64,000 bases of DNA from Streptomyces sp. TLI_235 (lineage in GTDB: Bacteria > Actinomycetota > Actinomycetes > Streptomycetales > Streptomycetaceae): the NCBI GenBank assembly GCA_002300355.1, contig NSGV01000002.1:1488001-1552000 (forward strand), given 5' to 3'. Each line of letters begins with the position of its first letter. Positions within the stretch are counted from its first letter, which is position 1. Both the position numbers and the translations under genes were made by a program. The notes under the pieces were generated by a model. It ran no database searches and was not told where the DNA came from. It saw only the letters and a program-made list of their open reading frames with translations. Shown here one piece after another: positions 10,100 to 18,616 of this stretch.

Positions 10100-11844
10100 C
10101 GGTCCTCGCTGGTGCGGTCGGCGGTCAGGGCGGCGTTGCGGATGGCGCGCAGGCGGTGCAGCTGCTTGTCGGGGCCGGTGCCGAAGTGGTCGTGCAGGGC
10201 CCGGTATTCGGCGTAGAGCGCGTCGTAGGCGTCGGCGCGCGCCGGGTCGGGCAGGTGGGCGTGGCGGTTTACGCGGCCCATCGCGGCGGCGGCGGTGCGC
10301 ACGTCCGGGTGGGCGCCGGCGGCGACGGCGGCGTGGATGGCGGAGCCGAGGGCGGGGCCCTGCTCGGAGGCGGCGAGCGAGACGGGACGGCGCAGTACGT
10401 CGGCGTAGATCTGCATGAGCAGGGCGTTCTTCTTGAGGCCGCCGGCGACGACGAACTCGGTGACGGGGACGCCGCCGTCCTCCAGGGCCTCGACGATGGT
10501 GCGGGTGCCGTAGGCGGTGGCCTCCAGGAGGGCGCGGTAGATCTCCTCCGGCCGGGTGGCCAGGGTGATGCCGACGATCACTCCGGACAGGTGGTGGTCG
10601 ACGAGGGTCGAGCGGTTGCCGCCCATCCAGTCGAGGGCGACCAGGCCGTGGCCGCCGACGGGCTGGTCGGCGATCCGGCGGGTGAGGAGCTGGTGGAGGT
10701 CCTCGCCGGTGCGCTGGGCCTCGGCGAGGTAGTCGGCGGGCACGCCCTGGCGCAGCCACCAGGCGAAGATGTCGCCGACGGCGCTCTGGCCGGCCTCGTA
10801 GCCGTAGGAGCCGGCGACGATGCCGCCGTCGACGACGCCGCAGATGCCGGGGACGTCGGCGAGGGCGGCGCCGTTGACGACGTGGCAGGTCGAGGTGCCC
10901 ATGATGGCGAGCAGCCGGCCGTTCTCGACGGCGCGGGCGGCGGGGGCGGCGACGTGGGCGTCGACGTTGCCGGCGGCGACCGCGATGCCTTCGGGCAGGC
11001 CGGTCCAGGCGGCGGCCTGCGCGGTGAGCGAGCCGGCCCTGCTGCCGAGCGGGAGGAGCGGGTGCTCCAGGCGGGTGCGGGCGAAGTCGGCGAAGCCGGG
11101 GTGGAGGGCGCCGAGGTAGTCCTCGTCCGGGTAGCCGCCGTCCTGGTGGATGCCCTTGTAGCCGGCGGTGCAGGTGTTGCGGGTCTCGGTGCCGGTGAGC
11201 TGCCAGACGATCCAGTCGGCGGCCTCGATCCAGCGCTCGCAGGCGGCGTAGACCTGCGGGTCCTCCTCCAGCACCTGCAGGGCCTTGGCGTACTGCCACT
11301 CGGCGGAGATCTTCCCGCCGTAGCGGTGGATCCACTTCTCGCCGCGCCGGTGCGCGAGGGCGTTGATGCGGTCGGCCTGCGGCTGGGCGGCGTGGTGCTT
11401 CCACAGCTTGGGCCAGGCGTGCGGTCGGCCGGCCCACTCGGGGGTCTCGGCGAGCGGGGTGCCGTCGGTGCGGACGGGCAGCACGGTGCAGGCGGTGAAG
11501 TCGGTGGCGATGCCGATGACGCGGGCGGGGTCGACGCCGGAGGCGGCGAGCGCGGCGGGGACGGCGGTGCGCAGCACCTCGCGCCAGTCCTCGGGGTGCT
11601 GGAGCGCCCAGTCGGGGGGCAGCGGGCGGCCGGTGCCGGGGAGGCGGTCCTCGATGACGGCGTGCGGATAGGTGTGGACGGCGGTGGCGATCTCCTCGCC
11701 GTCCCGGACGCGGACGACGACGGCGCGGCCGGAGAGGGTGCCGAAGTCGACGCCGACGACGTACGCGTCCTCGGTGCCGGGCTGCTCCGCACCGGGCTGA
11801 TCGGCACCGGGCTGGTCGGCCCGGGTGGGGGGCGTCTCGGTCAC
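10096..11844 (-). CDS. araB: Ribulokinase
   Basis: FGGY-family kinase that phosphorylates L-ribulose. It has 582 residues, with the N-terminal phosphate-binding motif [15 protein letters not shown] and the ATP-site segment MGTSTCH; the C-terminal FGGY half contains [21 protein letters not shown] 11844 is chosen for the GGACGAG upstream; the first 20 or so residues include a short repeat ([16 protein letters not shown]) not found in the catalytic core. It heads the araB-araD-araA operon, whose promoter and operator lie at 12061-12093. Confidence 0.95.
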   Translation of the reverse strand: MTETPPTRADQPGADQPGAEQPGTEDAYVVGVDFGTLSGRAVVVRVRDGEEIATAVHTYPHAVIEDRLPGTGRPLPPDWALQHPEDWREVLRTAVPAALAASGVDPARVIGIATDFTACTVLPVRTDGTPLAETPEWAGRPHAWPKLWKHHAAQPQADRINALAHRRGEKWIHRYGGKISAEWQYAKALQVLEEDPQVYAACERWIEAADWIVWQLTGTETRNTCTAGYKGIHQDGGYPDEDYLGALHPGFADFARTRLEHPLLPLGSRAGSLTAQAAAWTGLPEGIAVAAGNVDAHVAAPAARAVENGRLLAIMGTSTCHVVNGAALADVPGICGVVDGGIVAGSYGYEAGQSAVGDIFAWWLRQGVPADYLAEAQRTGEDLHQLLTRRIADQPVGGHGLVALDWMGGNRSTLVDHHLSGVIVGITLATRPEEIYRALLEATAYGTRTIVEALEDGGVPVTEFVVAGGLKKNALLMQIYADVLRRPVSLAASEQGPALGSAIHAAVAAGAHPDVRTAAAAMGRVNRHAHLPDPARADAYDALYAEYRALHDHFGTGPDKQLHRLRAIRNAALTADRTSEDR

Positions 11845-12060
11845 TGTCTCGTCCTTCGTACGGGGGGTGGGGAGGTCCGGGCCGGCCGCCGGCTGATCCG
11901 CCCCGTCGCGGGCCGGCGGCCGGCCGGTGTTCCGCTGCCTCACCCTCACCGGGAGCGGAACGGCGGCCGCCGGGCCGGGCGGGCCGAAGCGGGGTGGCCG
12001 CCGGCCGGCGGGGCGGGTGGTCGCGCCGGCCGGCGGCGGGCGCCGGGCGACTCCGGATGC

Positions 12061-12093
12061 TGTGATTGTTAACGTTCACATTTTGCCTGTCAA
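12061..12093 (-). promoter_or_regulatory. araBDA promoter with LacI-type operator
   Basis: On the minus strand, -35 TTGACA (12093-12088) and -10 TAACAA (12071-12066) are 16 bp apart. The operator TGTGATTGTTAACGTTCACA (12061-12080, plus strand) is the most symmetric of the set, with TGTGA/TCACA arms around GTTAAC. It covers the -10, as expected for repression. The same layout is found before chvE. Confidence 0.7.
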
Positions 12094-12446
12094 GGGTGCC
12101 GGGGCGGCCGACCCGCCACCCCTCCCCCTCCCAGGCTCACGCGGCATCCGGGGGAACGGCCAGCCGGTCGAACGCGCGGTCCCCGCTCACACTGGTGCAC
12201 CCACGGTCCGACCGGCGCGCGCTGCGGTGCTTCCCGGCGGCGCACACGCCGACCGGACGGTCGCGGTCGAAGGAGCGAACGGCACCCGGCCGGTTCGCAC
12301 ACCGGGCGCGGGCCGAACGGCCGGAGAGCGCGCACGGCCCACCGCCGGGCGCCGCGCCGCTCCCGAGCGCCGTTGAACGGCGGGCGGGCCGACGGCTGGG
12401 ATGGGCCCCCGCGTGATCAACGCACCGACCAGCCCCGGAGGCCCCG
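12094..12446. other. Intergenic region between araB promoter and a secreted-protein gene
   Basis: About 350 bp with no convincing gene. Open frames here lack ribosome sites and codon bias. It must hold the promoter of the 12447 gene; CCCCGGAGG at 12434-12442 is the likely ribosome site of that gene. No repeat or RNA structure stands out. Confidence 0.5.
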
Positions 12447-12963
12447 ATGACCGGACCCACCCCTGCGCGCTCCGCCACCGCCGTGTTCCCCGCCCTGCGC
12501 CGCGCCCCCCGGCGGGCCGGCCGGCCGGGGCGCCGTCGCGGCCGCGGCCCTCACCGGCGCACTGGCGCTGACCTGCCCCGCGCCCGCCTCGGCCGCGGCC
12601 TACACGAATTCGGTGTACGCGCCCGAGCGGGCGGGGAACACGCTGACCGGCTGGGGCAACCTGAGCCGGGACTGCAGCGGCACGGTCGGCTGCTACAACT
12701 ACATCAAGATCGAGCGCGGCCGCTGGTACGGCTGGGAGTTCATGGGCGGCAACTGGGCCGGCAACAACGGCTGGAACTCCGCGTCCGCGCCCGTCGCGAG
12801 CGGCTGCTACAGCTACCGCACCACGGTGGACAGCTACAACGACATCGTCGGCGGGTACGGCGCCGGCGTGAACACCGGCCAGGTCGGCGCCACGGTCGAC
12901 GGGCAGAAGATCTACCGCTTCCGCGTCACCTGGAGCTCCGGCACCAAGAGCTACTGCCGCTGA
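12447..12963 (+). pseudogene. Small secreted protein, apparent frameshift in signal peptide
   Basis: A short exported protein of unknown function. ATG 12447 follows a good GGAGG and begins MTGPTPARSATAVFPALRR, a normal basic n-region, but this frame then runs into nonsense. The hydrophobic core and cleavage region (ALTGALALTCPAPASAAAYTN) and the mature part (12601-12963, ending SGTKSYCR) are in the next frame, which has no usual start codon after its stop at 12448-12450. A one-base indel in the G/C run at about 12522-12535 would join the two. The mature part is Gly/Tyr/Trp/Asn-rich with several cysteines, and I do not recognise it. It is a sequencing error or a real disruption. Confidence 0.6.
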
Positions 12964-12997
12964 TCCGCGGCCGCCCGAGGGCTCGCGTCGGCGGAGG

Positions 12998-14032
12998 TCA
13001 GACCGTCCGGCGGGCCGGGCCCGTGGAGCGGCGCAGCACCATCTCCGGGGCGACCAGGACGTGGCTGCGGGCGTGTGCCACCCCGGCGAGTTCCTCGACC
13101 AGCAACTCGAGGGCGCGGCGGCCCAGTTCCCCGAAGTCCTGGCGGACGGTGGTGAGCGGCGGGGTGAAGTAGGCGGACTCCGGGATGTCGTCGAAGCCGA
13201 TGACGCTGATCTCGCCCGGCACCGGCCGGCCGGCCTCGTGGAGCGCCCGGAGCAGGCCGAGGGCCATGTGGTCGTTGGCGCAGAAGACGGCGGTGACCTC
13301 CGGGTCCGCCGCGATCTGCCGGCCCGCCTCGTAGCCGGACCGGGCACTCCAGTCACCGCTGTAGACCGGGGGCACCGGGGCACCGGCCTCCTCCAGGGTC
13401 CGGCGCCAGCCGTCCAGGCGGTCCTGGGTCTCCAGCCAGCCGGCCGGGCCGGCGACATGGTGGACGGTGCCGTGGCCAAGGTCGAGGAGGTGGCGGGTGG
13501 CGGCGGCGGCACCGGTGAGGTTGTCGACCGCGACCATCGGGACGCGGGAGCGACTGCCGGAGCCGACCGCGACGACGGGCACGGAGCTGGAGAGGCGGGC
13601 GACCGCGCCGACCGCGGAGATCTGCGGGGCGATCACGGCGACGCCCTCGACGCCCTGGTCCCGCAGGCGGTCCACCGCTTCCTGGACGGAACGGGCGTCC
13701 AGCGAGCGGAGGCTGGCCACACTGACGAAGTAGCCGGCGCTCCGGGCGGCCTGTTCGAGGCCGTCGAGCATGGACGCCGGGCCGTAGAGCGTACTGGCGA
13801 AGCTCACCACACCGAGGGTCTGGGACCGGCGGGTGACCAGGGCCCGGGCCGCCGAGTTGGGGCGGTAGTCCAGTTCCCTGATGGCGGCGAGCACCTTGTC
13901 GCGGGTGCCGGGCCGCACGTGCGGGGCGCCGTTCAGGACGCGGGACACGGTCTGGTGCGACACTCCGGCGAGCTTGGCGACGTCGGCCATCACGGGCTGT
14001 CGGGGCTCCGCCCCGGCAGTCTCACTTCCCAC
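12998..14032 (-). CDS. LacI-family transcriptional regulator of arabinose genes
   Basis: Repressor of 344 residues with an N-terminal helix-turn-helix (MADVAKLAGVSHQTVSRVLNG) and hinge (YRPNSAARAL), then a periplasmic-binding-like effector domain (LGVVSFASTLYGP; VIGFDDIPESAYFTPPLTTV). GTG 14032 is chosen because GGGGG lies six bases upstream; ATG 13990 would remove about 14 residues and still keep the DNA-binding domain. Its own promoter carries one of four related operators, so autoregulation is likely. Targets are inferred to be araBDA and chvE-mmsAB; the effector is probably arabinose or a phosphorylated derivative. Confidence 0.88.
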   Translation of the reverse strand: MGSETAGAEPRQPVMADVAKLAGVSHQTVSRVLNGAPHVRPGTRDKVLAAIRELDYRPNSAARALVTRRSQTLGVVSFASTLYGPASMLDGLEQAARSAGYFVSVASLRSLDARSVQEAVDRLRDQGVEGVAVIAPQISAVGAVARLSSSVPVVAVGSGSRSRVPMVAVDNLTGAAAATRHLLDLGHGTVHHVAGPAGWLETQDRLDGWRRTLEEAGAPVPPVYSGDWSARSGYEAGRQIAADPEVTAVFCANDHMALGLLRALHEAGRPVPGEISVIGFDDIPESAYFTPPLTTVRQDFGELGRRALELLVEELAGVAHARSHVLVAPEMVLRRSTGPARRTV

Positions 14033-14099
14033 TCACAGCCCCCTTGTCGGTGCAGCAGAGCCAGATCCGCGCTGCAACTGTCTCACGAGTGCGGAAGGG

Positions 14100-14127
14100 A
14101 GTGTAATTGTTTGCGCTCACATGGCAA
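14100..14127 (-). promoter_or_regulatory. Promoter/operator of the LacI-family gene
   Basis: On the minus strand, -35 TTGCCA (14127-14122), 16 bp, then -10 TACACT (14105-14100). The spacer is filled by TGTGAGCGCAAACAATTACA (14121-14102), which matches the ara operators in its TGTGA arm but has GCAAAC instead of GTTAAC at the centre. Autoregulation is inferred. Confidence 0.55.
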
Positions 14128-14177
14128 GCGGGAGGAGCGGCGGGCCGAAGCGGTCGGATGCGGCCGGAGAACTGGTC

Positions 14178-14223
14178 GGCCCCCGTCCAGGGCGCCTCCG
14201 GCGCGGGCTCCTGGACGGGGGCC
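14178..14223 (-). terminator. Terminator after the DUF5133 gene
   Basis: A perfect 14-bp stem, GGCCCCCGTCCAGG (14178-14191) with its complement at 14210-14223. A second small hairpin, GCGCC-TCC-GGCGC (14192-14204), lies inside the loop. It sits 25 bp after the stop of the minus-strand gene. Confidence 0.75.
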
Positions 14224-14247
14224 GGGTCTCACCGCGGCCCGGTGCCG

Positions 14248-14514
14248 CTACGCGGCGACCACGGGCCCGGCCACCAGCACGGCGGGCTCGGCCCGTGCCG
14301 CCGGGGCGGCGACCGCCGACGCGCGGTGCCGGGCGAGCAGCCGGCGGGCCCGGGCGAGGGCCCGCAGCGGGTCGCGGACGCCCGTGTACACGCACACGGT
14401 GTAGAGGGCGTCCTCCCGGCGCCGCCGGACGACCGCGTCCGGCGAGCCCACATCGGCGAGCGCATCCAGCTCCGCAACCAGCGCACCCAGCACGACGTAG
14501 TTGATCAGCGGCAT
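14248..14514 (-). CDS. DUF5133 family small protein
   Basis: An 88-residue protein with the pattern of the streptomycete DUF5133 family: an N-terminal helix (MPLINYVVLGALVAELDAL), an Arg-rich turn, then DALYTVCVYTGVRDP and RARRLLARH. Function is unknown; these proteins are small, probably cytosolic, and often lie near regulators. ATG 14514 is chosen because AGGGAG stands 7 to 8 bases upstream. The Ala/Val-rich C-terminal tail after residue 70 is variable in the family. A strong terminator follows. Confidence 0.7.
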   Translation of the reverse strand: MPLINYVVLGALVAELDALADVGSPDAVVRRRREDALYTVCVYTGVRDPLRALARARRLLARHRASAVAAPAARAEPAVLVAGPVVAA

Positions 14515-14826
14515 GGGCCAACTCCCTCGGTTCCAGGACGGACGGACCGGTTCCGCATCCTGCTCGCGCGGCTGCCCGGCGATTCGCGCGCCAAGCCCAT
14601 GCCCTCCGGATGGACGCACGCTCTCCACATTTCCCACGCTTTGTCGACATGTCCCCGACCAGCCGGGGACGGACGCACCCCAACCAATTCACGGAGCAGC
14701 AGGGCGGGGCCGGAGATGTGACACCGCTCCGCCTGATGACACCGCTCCGCCCGCGGCGCGGCCGCTACCGGAGCCCACGGTTCCCCGAGCCCGGGGCGGA
14801 CCTGGCACGCGTCGCCCGGGGCGGTG
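14515..14826. other. Intergenic region with short tandem direct repeat
   Basis: About 310 bp between two minus-strand genes. It must contain the promoter of the DUF5133 gene. TGACACCGCTCCGCC occurs twice (14719-14733 and 14737-14751, 18-bp period), which could be a paired protein-binding site. No other feature is evident. Confidence 0.45.
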
Positions 14827-16194
14827 CTACCTGCCGTCCCAGGGGGTGCGGGGGGACTGCACCGGGGGGACGGGGGGCATCGGGGGCGGTGGCGGGGGGT
14901 AGAGCGGTTCGGGCTGCCGGAGGGGCTGCTGGGGGTGCGGGTGGTGGTGCGGGGAGGACCGCGGCGGGGCGGTCGGGCGGTCGGTGTCGGGGGGCGGCGG
15001 GGCCTGGCGGCGGGCGCCGCCGCCGAGGATGCGGCGCAGCAGGCTGTCCGGGGGCAGCACCTCGGCCCAGCGCTCGGGGTACTCGGCGGGGGCATGGCCC
15101 TCGTCGTCGTCCTCGTCCTCGTCCTCGCCGCCGTCGGCGAGACCGAGCTCGCGAACGAGCTGGGCACGCTGGAGGGCGCGGCGGGCGGCGGCCTCGCGGA
15201 CGACGGTGGCGGCGGCGGCCTCGCTGGCGCGCTCGTTCTGGGCACGGGCGTCGGCGGTCTCGACGCTGGGCCAGCGGCGGTCGATCGCGGCGTTCATGGC
15301 GGCGCCGATGAGGACGGCGAGCGCGACCACGAAGATCCACAGCAGCACGGCGACCGGGGCGGCGAGCGAGCCGTAGACGGAGGGGCCCTCGACCGAGCTG
15401 ACCAGGTAGACGCGGAGCAGCACGCTGCACACCACGAGGACGAGCAGGGCGACCAGGGCGCCGGGGATGTCCTCGCGCCAGGGCGTGTTGGCGGGGACGG
15501 CGACGTGGTAGAGCGTGGTGAGGAAGATCACCAGGAGCAGGATCGCGGCGGGCCAGTAGAGCGCGTTGACCAGGCCGGCGGAGTTGGGCAGGGCGCCGAT
15601 CACCAGGCCGGGGCCGGCGACGAGCAGCGGCAGGACGAGCGAGCCGATGAGGAGCGCGCCGAGGTAGAGGCCGAGCGACATCAGGCGGGTCTTGACGATG
15701 CCCCGCTTGCCGTCGAGGCCGTACATGACGGTGATGGTGTCGATGAAGATGTAGAGCGCCCGGGAGCCCGACCACAGCGAGAGCAGGAAACCGATCGAGA
15801 TGAGGTCCGGCCGGGCCTTGTCGAAGACGCCGGTCAGCAGGGGTTGGACGATCTGGTCGACCGAATCCGGTGAGAGGACCGTTTCGGATGCCGAGACGAC
15901 GTCGTTCTTCAGCTTGTCGATGGTGCCGGCGCCGAGGATGTCGTCGAGGTAGCCGAGGGTGCCGGCGAGGCAGAGCAGCAGCGGCGGGATGGACAGCAGG
16001 GTGAAGAAGGCGGCCTCGGCGGCGAGGCCGGTGACGCGGTACTCGACGCAGGTGTCGGTGGTGTCCTTGAGCAGGGCCCACAGGGTCTGGCGCCAGCCGT
16101 TGCGGCGGGCGCGGCGGCGTCCGCCCCTGCGGCGCGAGGGCCGGTCGTGGGCCTGGCCGGGGGTCTCCCGCGGAGTACTGCCTGCTGCTTGCAC
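14827..16194 (-). CDS. YihY/BrkB-family inner membrane protein
   Basis: A polytopic membrane protein of about 455 residues with six hydrophobic helices and the family landmarks GLAAEAAFFTLLSIPPLLL, LWSGSRALYIFIDTI and YGSLAAPVAVLLWIF. The family was once called ribonuclease BN but is now seen as uncharacterised membrane proteins. The C-terminal third is cytoplasmic and unusual: a helical Arg/Ala region, an acidic run (GGEDEDEDDDEGH) and a Pro/His-rich tail. GTG 16194 is chosen since TACGGT, a good -10, ends six bases upstream, suggesting a leaderless transcript; starts further upstream are possible. Confidence 0.85.
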   Translation of the reverse strand: MQAAGSTPRETPGQAHDRPSRRRGGRRRARRNGWRQTLWALLKDTTDTCVEYRVTGLAAEAAFFTLLSIPPLLLCLAGTLGYLDDILGAGTIDKLKNDVVSASETVLSPDSVDQIVQPLLTGVFDKARPDLISIGFLLSLWSGSRALYIFIDTITVMYGLDGKRGIVKTRLMSLGLYLGALLIGSLVLPLLVAGPGLVIGALPNSAGLVNALYWPAAILLLVIFLTTLYHVAVPANTPWREDIPGALVALLVLVVCSVLLRVYLVSSVEGPSVYGSLAAPVAVLLWIFVVALAVLIGAAMNAAIDRRWPSVETADARAQNERASEAAAATVVREAAARRALQRAQLVRELGLADGGEDEDEDDDEGHAPAEYPERWAEVLPPDSLLRRILGGGARRQAPPPPDTDRPTAPPRSSPHHHPHPQQPLRQPEPLYPPPPPPMPPVPPVQSPRTPWDGR

Positions 16195-16420
16195 GCCCCT
16201 ACCGTACTGGGCAGCGCCTACCTCCCCCGCGCACGCGCGCGAAGGGGGGTCCGGGGCGGCCCGCGGACGGGCCGTCAGGTGCACGGGAAGCGGCCCTCCG
16301 GTATGGTCCGCACCGCTGTGACGACGGGGAATCCACCAGGCGTCCCAGAATGCGAAACATCCGCGTCCAAAATGCGGACGTTAGTGGACCGAGGGTCGTT
16401 CGCCGTGCGAATCTCTTGCC

Positions 16421-16504
16421 ATGCCAAGCGCCGGAGCCACCCTAGTAGGTCGACTGCACGTCGATCTCCTCCGCGTGTCCAGCGCCATCTGTCCGGTGAC
16501 CTGA
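16421..16504 (+). CDS. Sulfur-operon leader peptide (27 codons)
   Basis: A short upstream reading frame, starting MPSAGATL and ending GRLHVDLLRVSSAICPVT before TGA. This is the RxHVDLxRxxSAxC pattern of the putative leader peptides that precede sulfur-assimilation genes in streptomycetes. It stands 190 bp before the sulfite reductase start. There is no clear ribosome site; GAATCT at 16409-16414 could be a -10 placing transcription start at or next to the ATG (leaderless). The single Cys codon near the end suggests that ribosome stalling under cysteine shortage controls the downstream operon. Family recognition is from memory; the mechanism is inferred. Confidence 0.8.
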   Translation: MPSAGATLVGRLHVDLLRVSSAICPVT

Positions 16505-16602
16505 GCCCTACCCCGCCGCCACCCACGGCACCGGCGCCGGCACCTCGCGAATCCCCGCCGATGCGGATGCGCGGGCGCCCTCCGGCCAGCGTCACTGCAC
16601 CC

Positions 16603-16639
16603 TGACGCCTGCAGCAACTGCGCAGGTCAGAGCAGTTGC
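16603..16639 (+). promoter_or_regulatory. Possible attenuator/alternative hairpins before sulfite reductase
   Basis: GCAACTGC (16614-16621) pairs perfectly with GCAGTTGC (16632-16639). An overlapping stem, TGAC.CCTGC (16603-16612) with GCAGG.TCA (16622-16629), places the first arm of the other stem in its loop. The two structures could therefore compete, as in leader-peptide attenuation. No U run follows. Read by eye, with no folding energies calculated. Confidence 0.4.
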
Positions 16640-16694
16640 GTGCCCGGGGATGCCGAATCCCTCATCAGAGCCAGCTGCCAAAGGACGAGACACC

Positions 16695-18419
16695 ATGGCC
16701 CCTACTCCCGAACCGGTCGAGCCCACGGTCGCCGGCGCCCCCGTGCGCCGCCCCGCCGCCGCCCGCAAGGTGACCCGCCACCGCGGCGAGGGTCAGTGGG
16801 GCATGGGCCACTTCACGCCGCTGAACGCCAACGAGCAGTTCAAGAAGGACGACGACGGTCTCAATGTGCGGACACGCATTGAGACGATCTACGCGCACCG
16901 CGGCTTCGACTCCATCGACCCGGCGGACCTGCGCGGCCGGATGCGCTGGTGGGGCCTGTACACCCAGCGCAAGGAGGGCATCGACGGCGGCAAGACGGCC
17001 ATCCTCGACCCCCACGAGCTGGACGCCGAGTACTTCATGCTCCGGGTCCGCATCGACGGCGGCCAGCTGACGGTCGCCCAGCTGCGGGCGATCGCCGAGG
17101 TCTCCGAGCTGTACGGCCGCGGCACCGCCGACCTGACCGACCGGCAGAACGTCCAGTACCACTGGATCCGGATCGAGGACGTCCCGTCGATCTGGCAGAA
17201 GCTGGAGGCCGTCGGCCTGTCCACCACCGAGGCCTGCGGCGACACCCCGCGCGTCATCCTGGGCTCGCCGGTCGCCGGTATCGCCGAGGACGAGATCATC
17301 GACGGCACGCCCGCGATCGCCGAGATCCAGCGCCGCTTCATCGGCAACAAGGAATTCTCCAACCTGCCGCGCAAGTTCAAGTCCGCGATCTCCGGCTCGC
17401 CGCTGCTGGACGTGGCGCACGAGATCAACGACATCGCCTTCGTCGGCGTCGTCCACCCCGAGCACGGCCCCGGCTTCGACCTCTGGGTCGGCGGCGGCCT
17501 GTCCACCAACCCCAAGCTGGGCGTCCGGCTCGGCGCCTGGGTGCCGCTGGAGCAGGTCCCGGACGTGTACGGCGGTGTCATCGGCATCTTCCGCGACTAC
17601 GGCTACCGCCGGCTGCGCAACCGCGCCCGGCTGAAGTTCCTGGTCGCCGACTGGGGCGTGGAGAAGTTCCGCCGGGTGCTGGAGGACGAGTACCTCAAGA
17701 CCGAGCTCGTCGACGGCCCCGCGCCGGCCGAGCCGGTCGCCCGCTGGCGGGACCACGTCGGCGTCCACCGGCAGAAGGACGGCCGCTACTACGTCGGCTT
17801 CGCGCCGCGCGTCGGCCGGGTCAACGGCAAGGTCCTCGGCCAGATCGCCGACCTCGCCGAGCAGCACGGCTCGGACCGCCTGCGCACCACCGCCGAGCAG
17901 AAGATGATCGTCCTCGACGTCGCCGAGGACCGCGTCGACTCCCTGGTGGCCGGCCTGGAGGCGCTCGACCTGCAGGTCAAGCCGTCCCCGTTCCGCCGCG
18001 GCACGATGGCCTGCACCGGCATCGAGTACTGCAAGCTCGCCATCGTCGAGACCAAGGAGCGCGGCCGCACCCTGATCGACGAGCTCGAGCAGCGCCTGCC
18101 GGACTTCGACGAGCCGCTCACCATCAACATCAACGGCTGCCCCAACGCCTGCGCCCGCATCCAGGTGGCGGACATCGGTCTCAAGGGCCAGCTGGTCACC
18201 GACGACGACGGCGAGCAGGTCGAGGGCTACCAGGTGCACCTCGGCGGCGCGCTCGGCCTGGAGGCCGGCTTCGGCCGCAAGGTCCGCGGTCTCAAGGTCA
18301 CCAAGGACGGCCTGCCGGATTACGTCGAGCGCGTGCTGACCCGCTACCGGGCCGACCGCCACGAGGGCGAGCGCTTCGCCCAGTGGACGGCCCGGGCCAC
18401 CGAGGACCAGCTCTCGTGA
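16695..18419 (+). CDS. sir: Ferredoxin-dependent assimilatory sulfite reductase
   Basis: Reduces sulfite to sulfide with six electrons, using siroheme and a [4Fe-4S] cluster. It has 574 residues in the usual two-repeat nitrite/sulfite reductase layout. Cluster and siroheme ligands are visible in MACTGIEYCK and INGCPNACAR. GLYTQRKEGIDGG and TDRQNVQYHW mark the N-terminal half. A Tyr (ETIYAHRGF) and a Cys (TEACGDTPR) are candidates for the Tyr-Cys cross-link of the Mycobacterium enzyme. ATG 16695 follows AAGGACGAG. First structural gene of the sulfur operon; its stop overlaps the next start. Confidence 0.95.
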   Translation: MAPTPEPVEPTVAGAPVRRPAAARKVTRHRGEGQWGMGHFTPLNANEQFKKDDDGLNVRTRIETIYAHRGFDSIDPADLRGRMRWWGLYTQRKEGIDGGKTAILDPHELDAEYFMLRVRIDGGQLTVAQLRAIAEVSELYGRGTADLTDRQNVQYHWIRIEDVPSIWQKLEAVGLSTTEACGDTPRVILGSPVAGIAEDEIIDGTPAIAEIQRRFIGNKEFSNLPRKFKSAISGSPLLDVAHEINDIAFVGVVHPEHGPGFDLWVGGGLSTNPKLGVRLGAWVPLEQVPDVYGGVIGIFRDYGYRRLRNRARLKFLVADWGVEKFRRVLEDEYLKTELVDGPAPAEPVARWRDHVGVHRQKDGRYYVGFAPRVGRVNGKVLGQIADLAEQHGSDRLRTTAEQKMIVLDVAEDRVDSLVAGLEALDLQVKPSPFRRGTMACTGIEYCKLAIVETKERGRTLIDELEQRLPDFDEPLTININGCPNACARIQVADIGLKGQLVTDDDGEQVEGYQVHLGGALGLEAGFGRKVRGLKVTKDGLPDYVERVLTRYRADRHEGERFAQWTARATEDQLS

Positions 18420-18616
18420 GCGAGAGGGCAGCTCCGTTCCACTGCCCGTACTGCGGCGACGAGGACCTGCGGCCCTCGGAGGCCGGGCACGGCTGCTGGG
18501 AGTGCGCCTCCTGCCGGAGGGCCTTCCAGCTGAAGTTCCTGGGCCTGCTCCGGCCCGACGGCACCACCGGTACGACGACGGACACCGAGCACACCGACGA
18601 AGGAGGTGGCGAATGA
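18416..18616 (+). CDS. Zinc-ribbon mini-protein of the sulfur operon
   Basis: A 66-residue protein with two CxxC pairs (FHCPYCGDEDL and CWECASC), a likely zinc ribbon or rubredoxin-like knuckle, followed by FQLKFLGL and a Thr/Glu-rich tail. Its GTG overlaps the sulfite reductase stop (GTGA), and its own stop overlaps the cysH start (ATGA). Translation is therefore tightly coupled to both reductases. A role as electron-transfer partner or assembly factor for these enzymes is plausible but unproven. Confidence 0.8.
   Translation: MSERAAPFHCPYCGDEDLRPSEAGHGCWECASCRRAFQLKFLGLLRPDGTTGTTTDTEHTDEGGGE

Noticed and set aside
10156-12072. Long plus-strand frame opposite araB
   Set aside because: Gly/Val/Asp-rich shadow of araB, with no family motifs or ribosome site.
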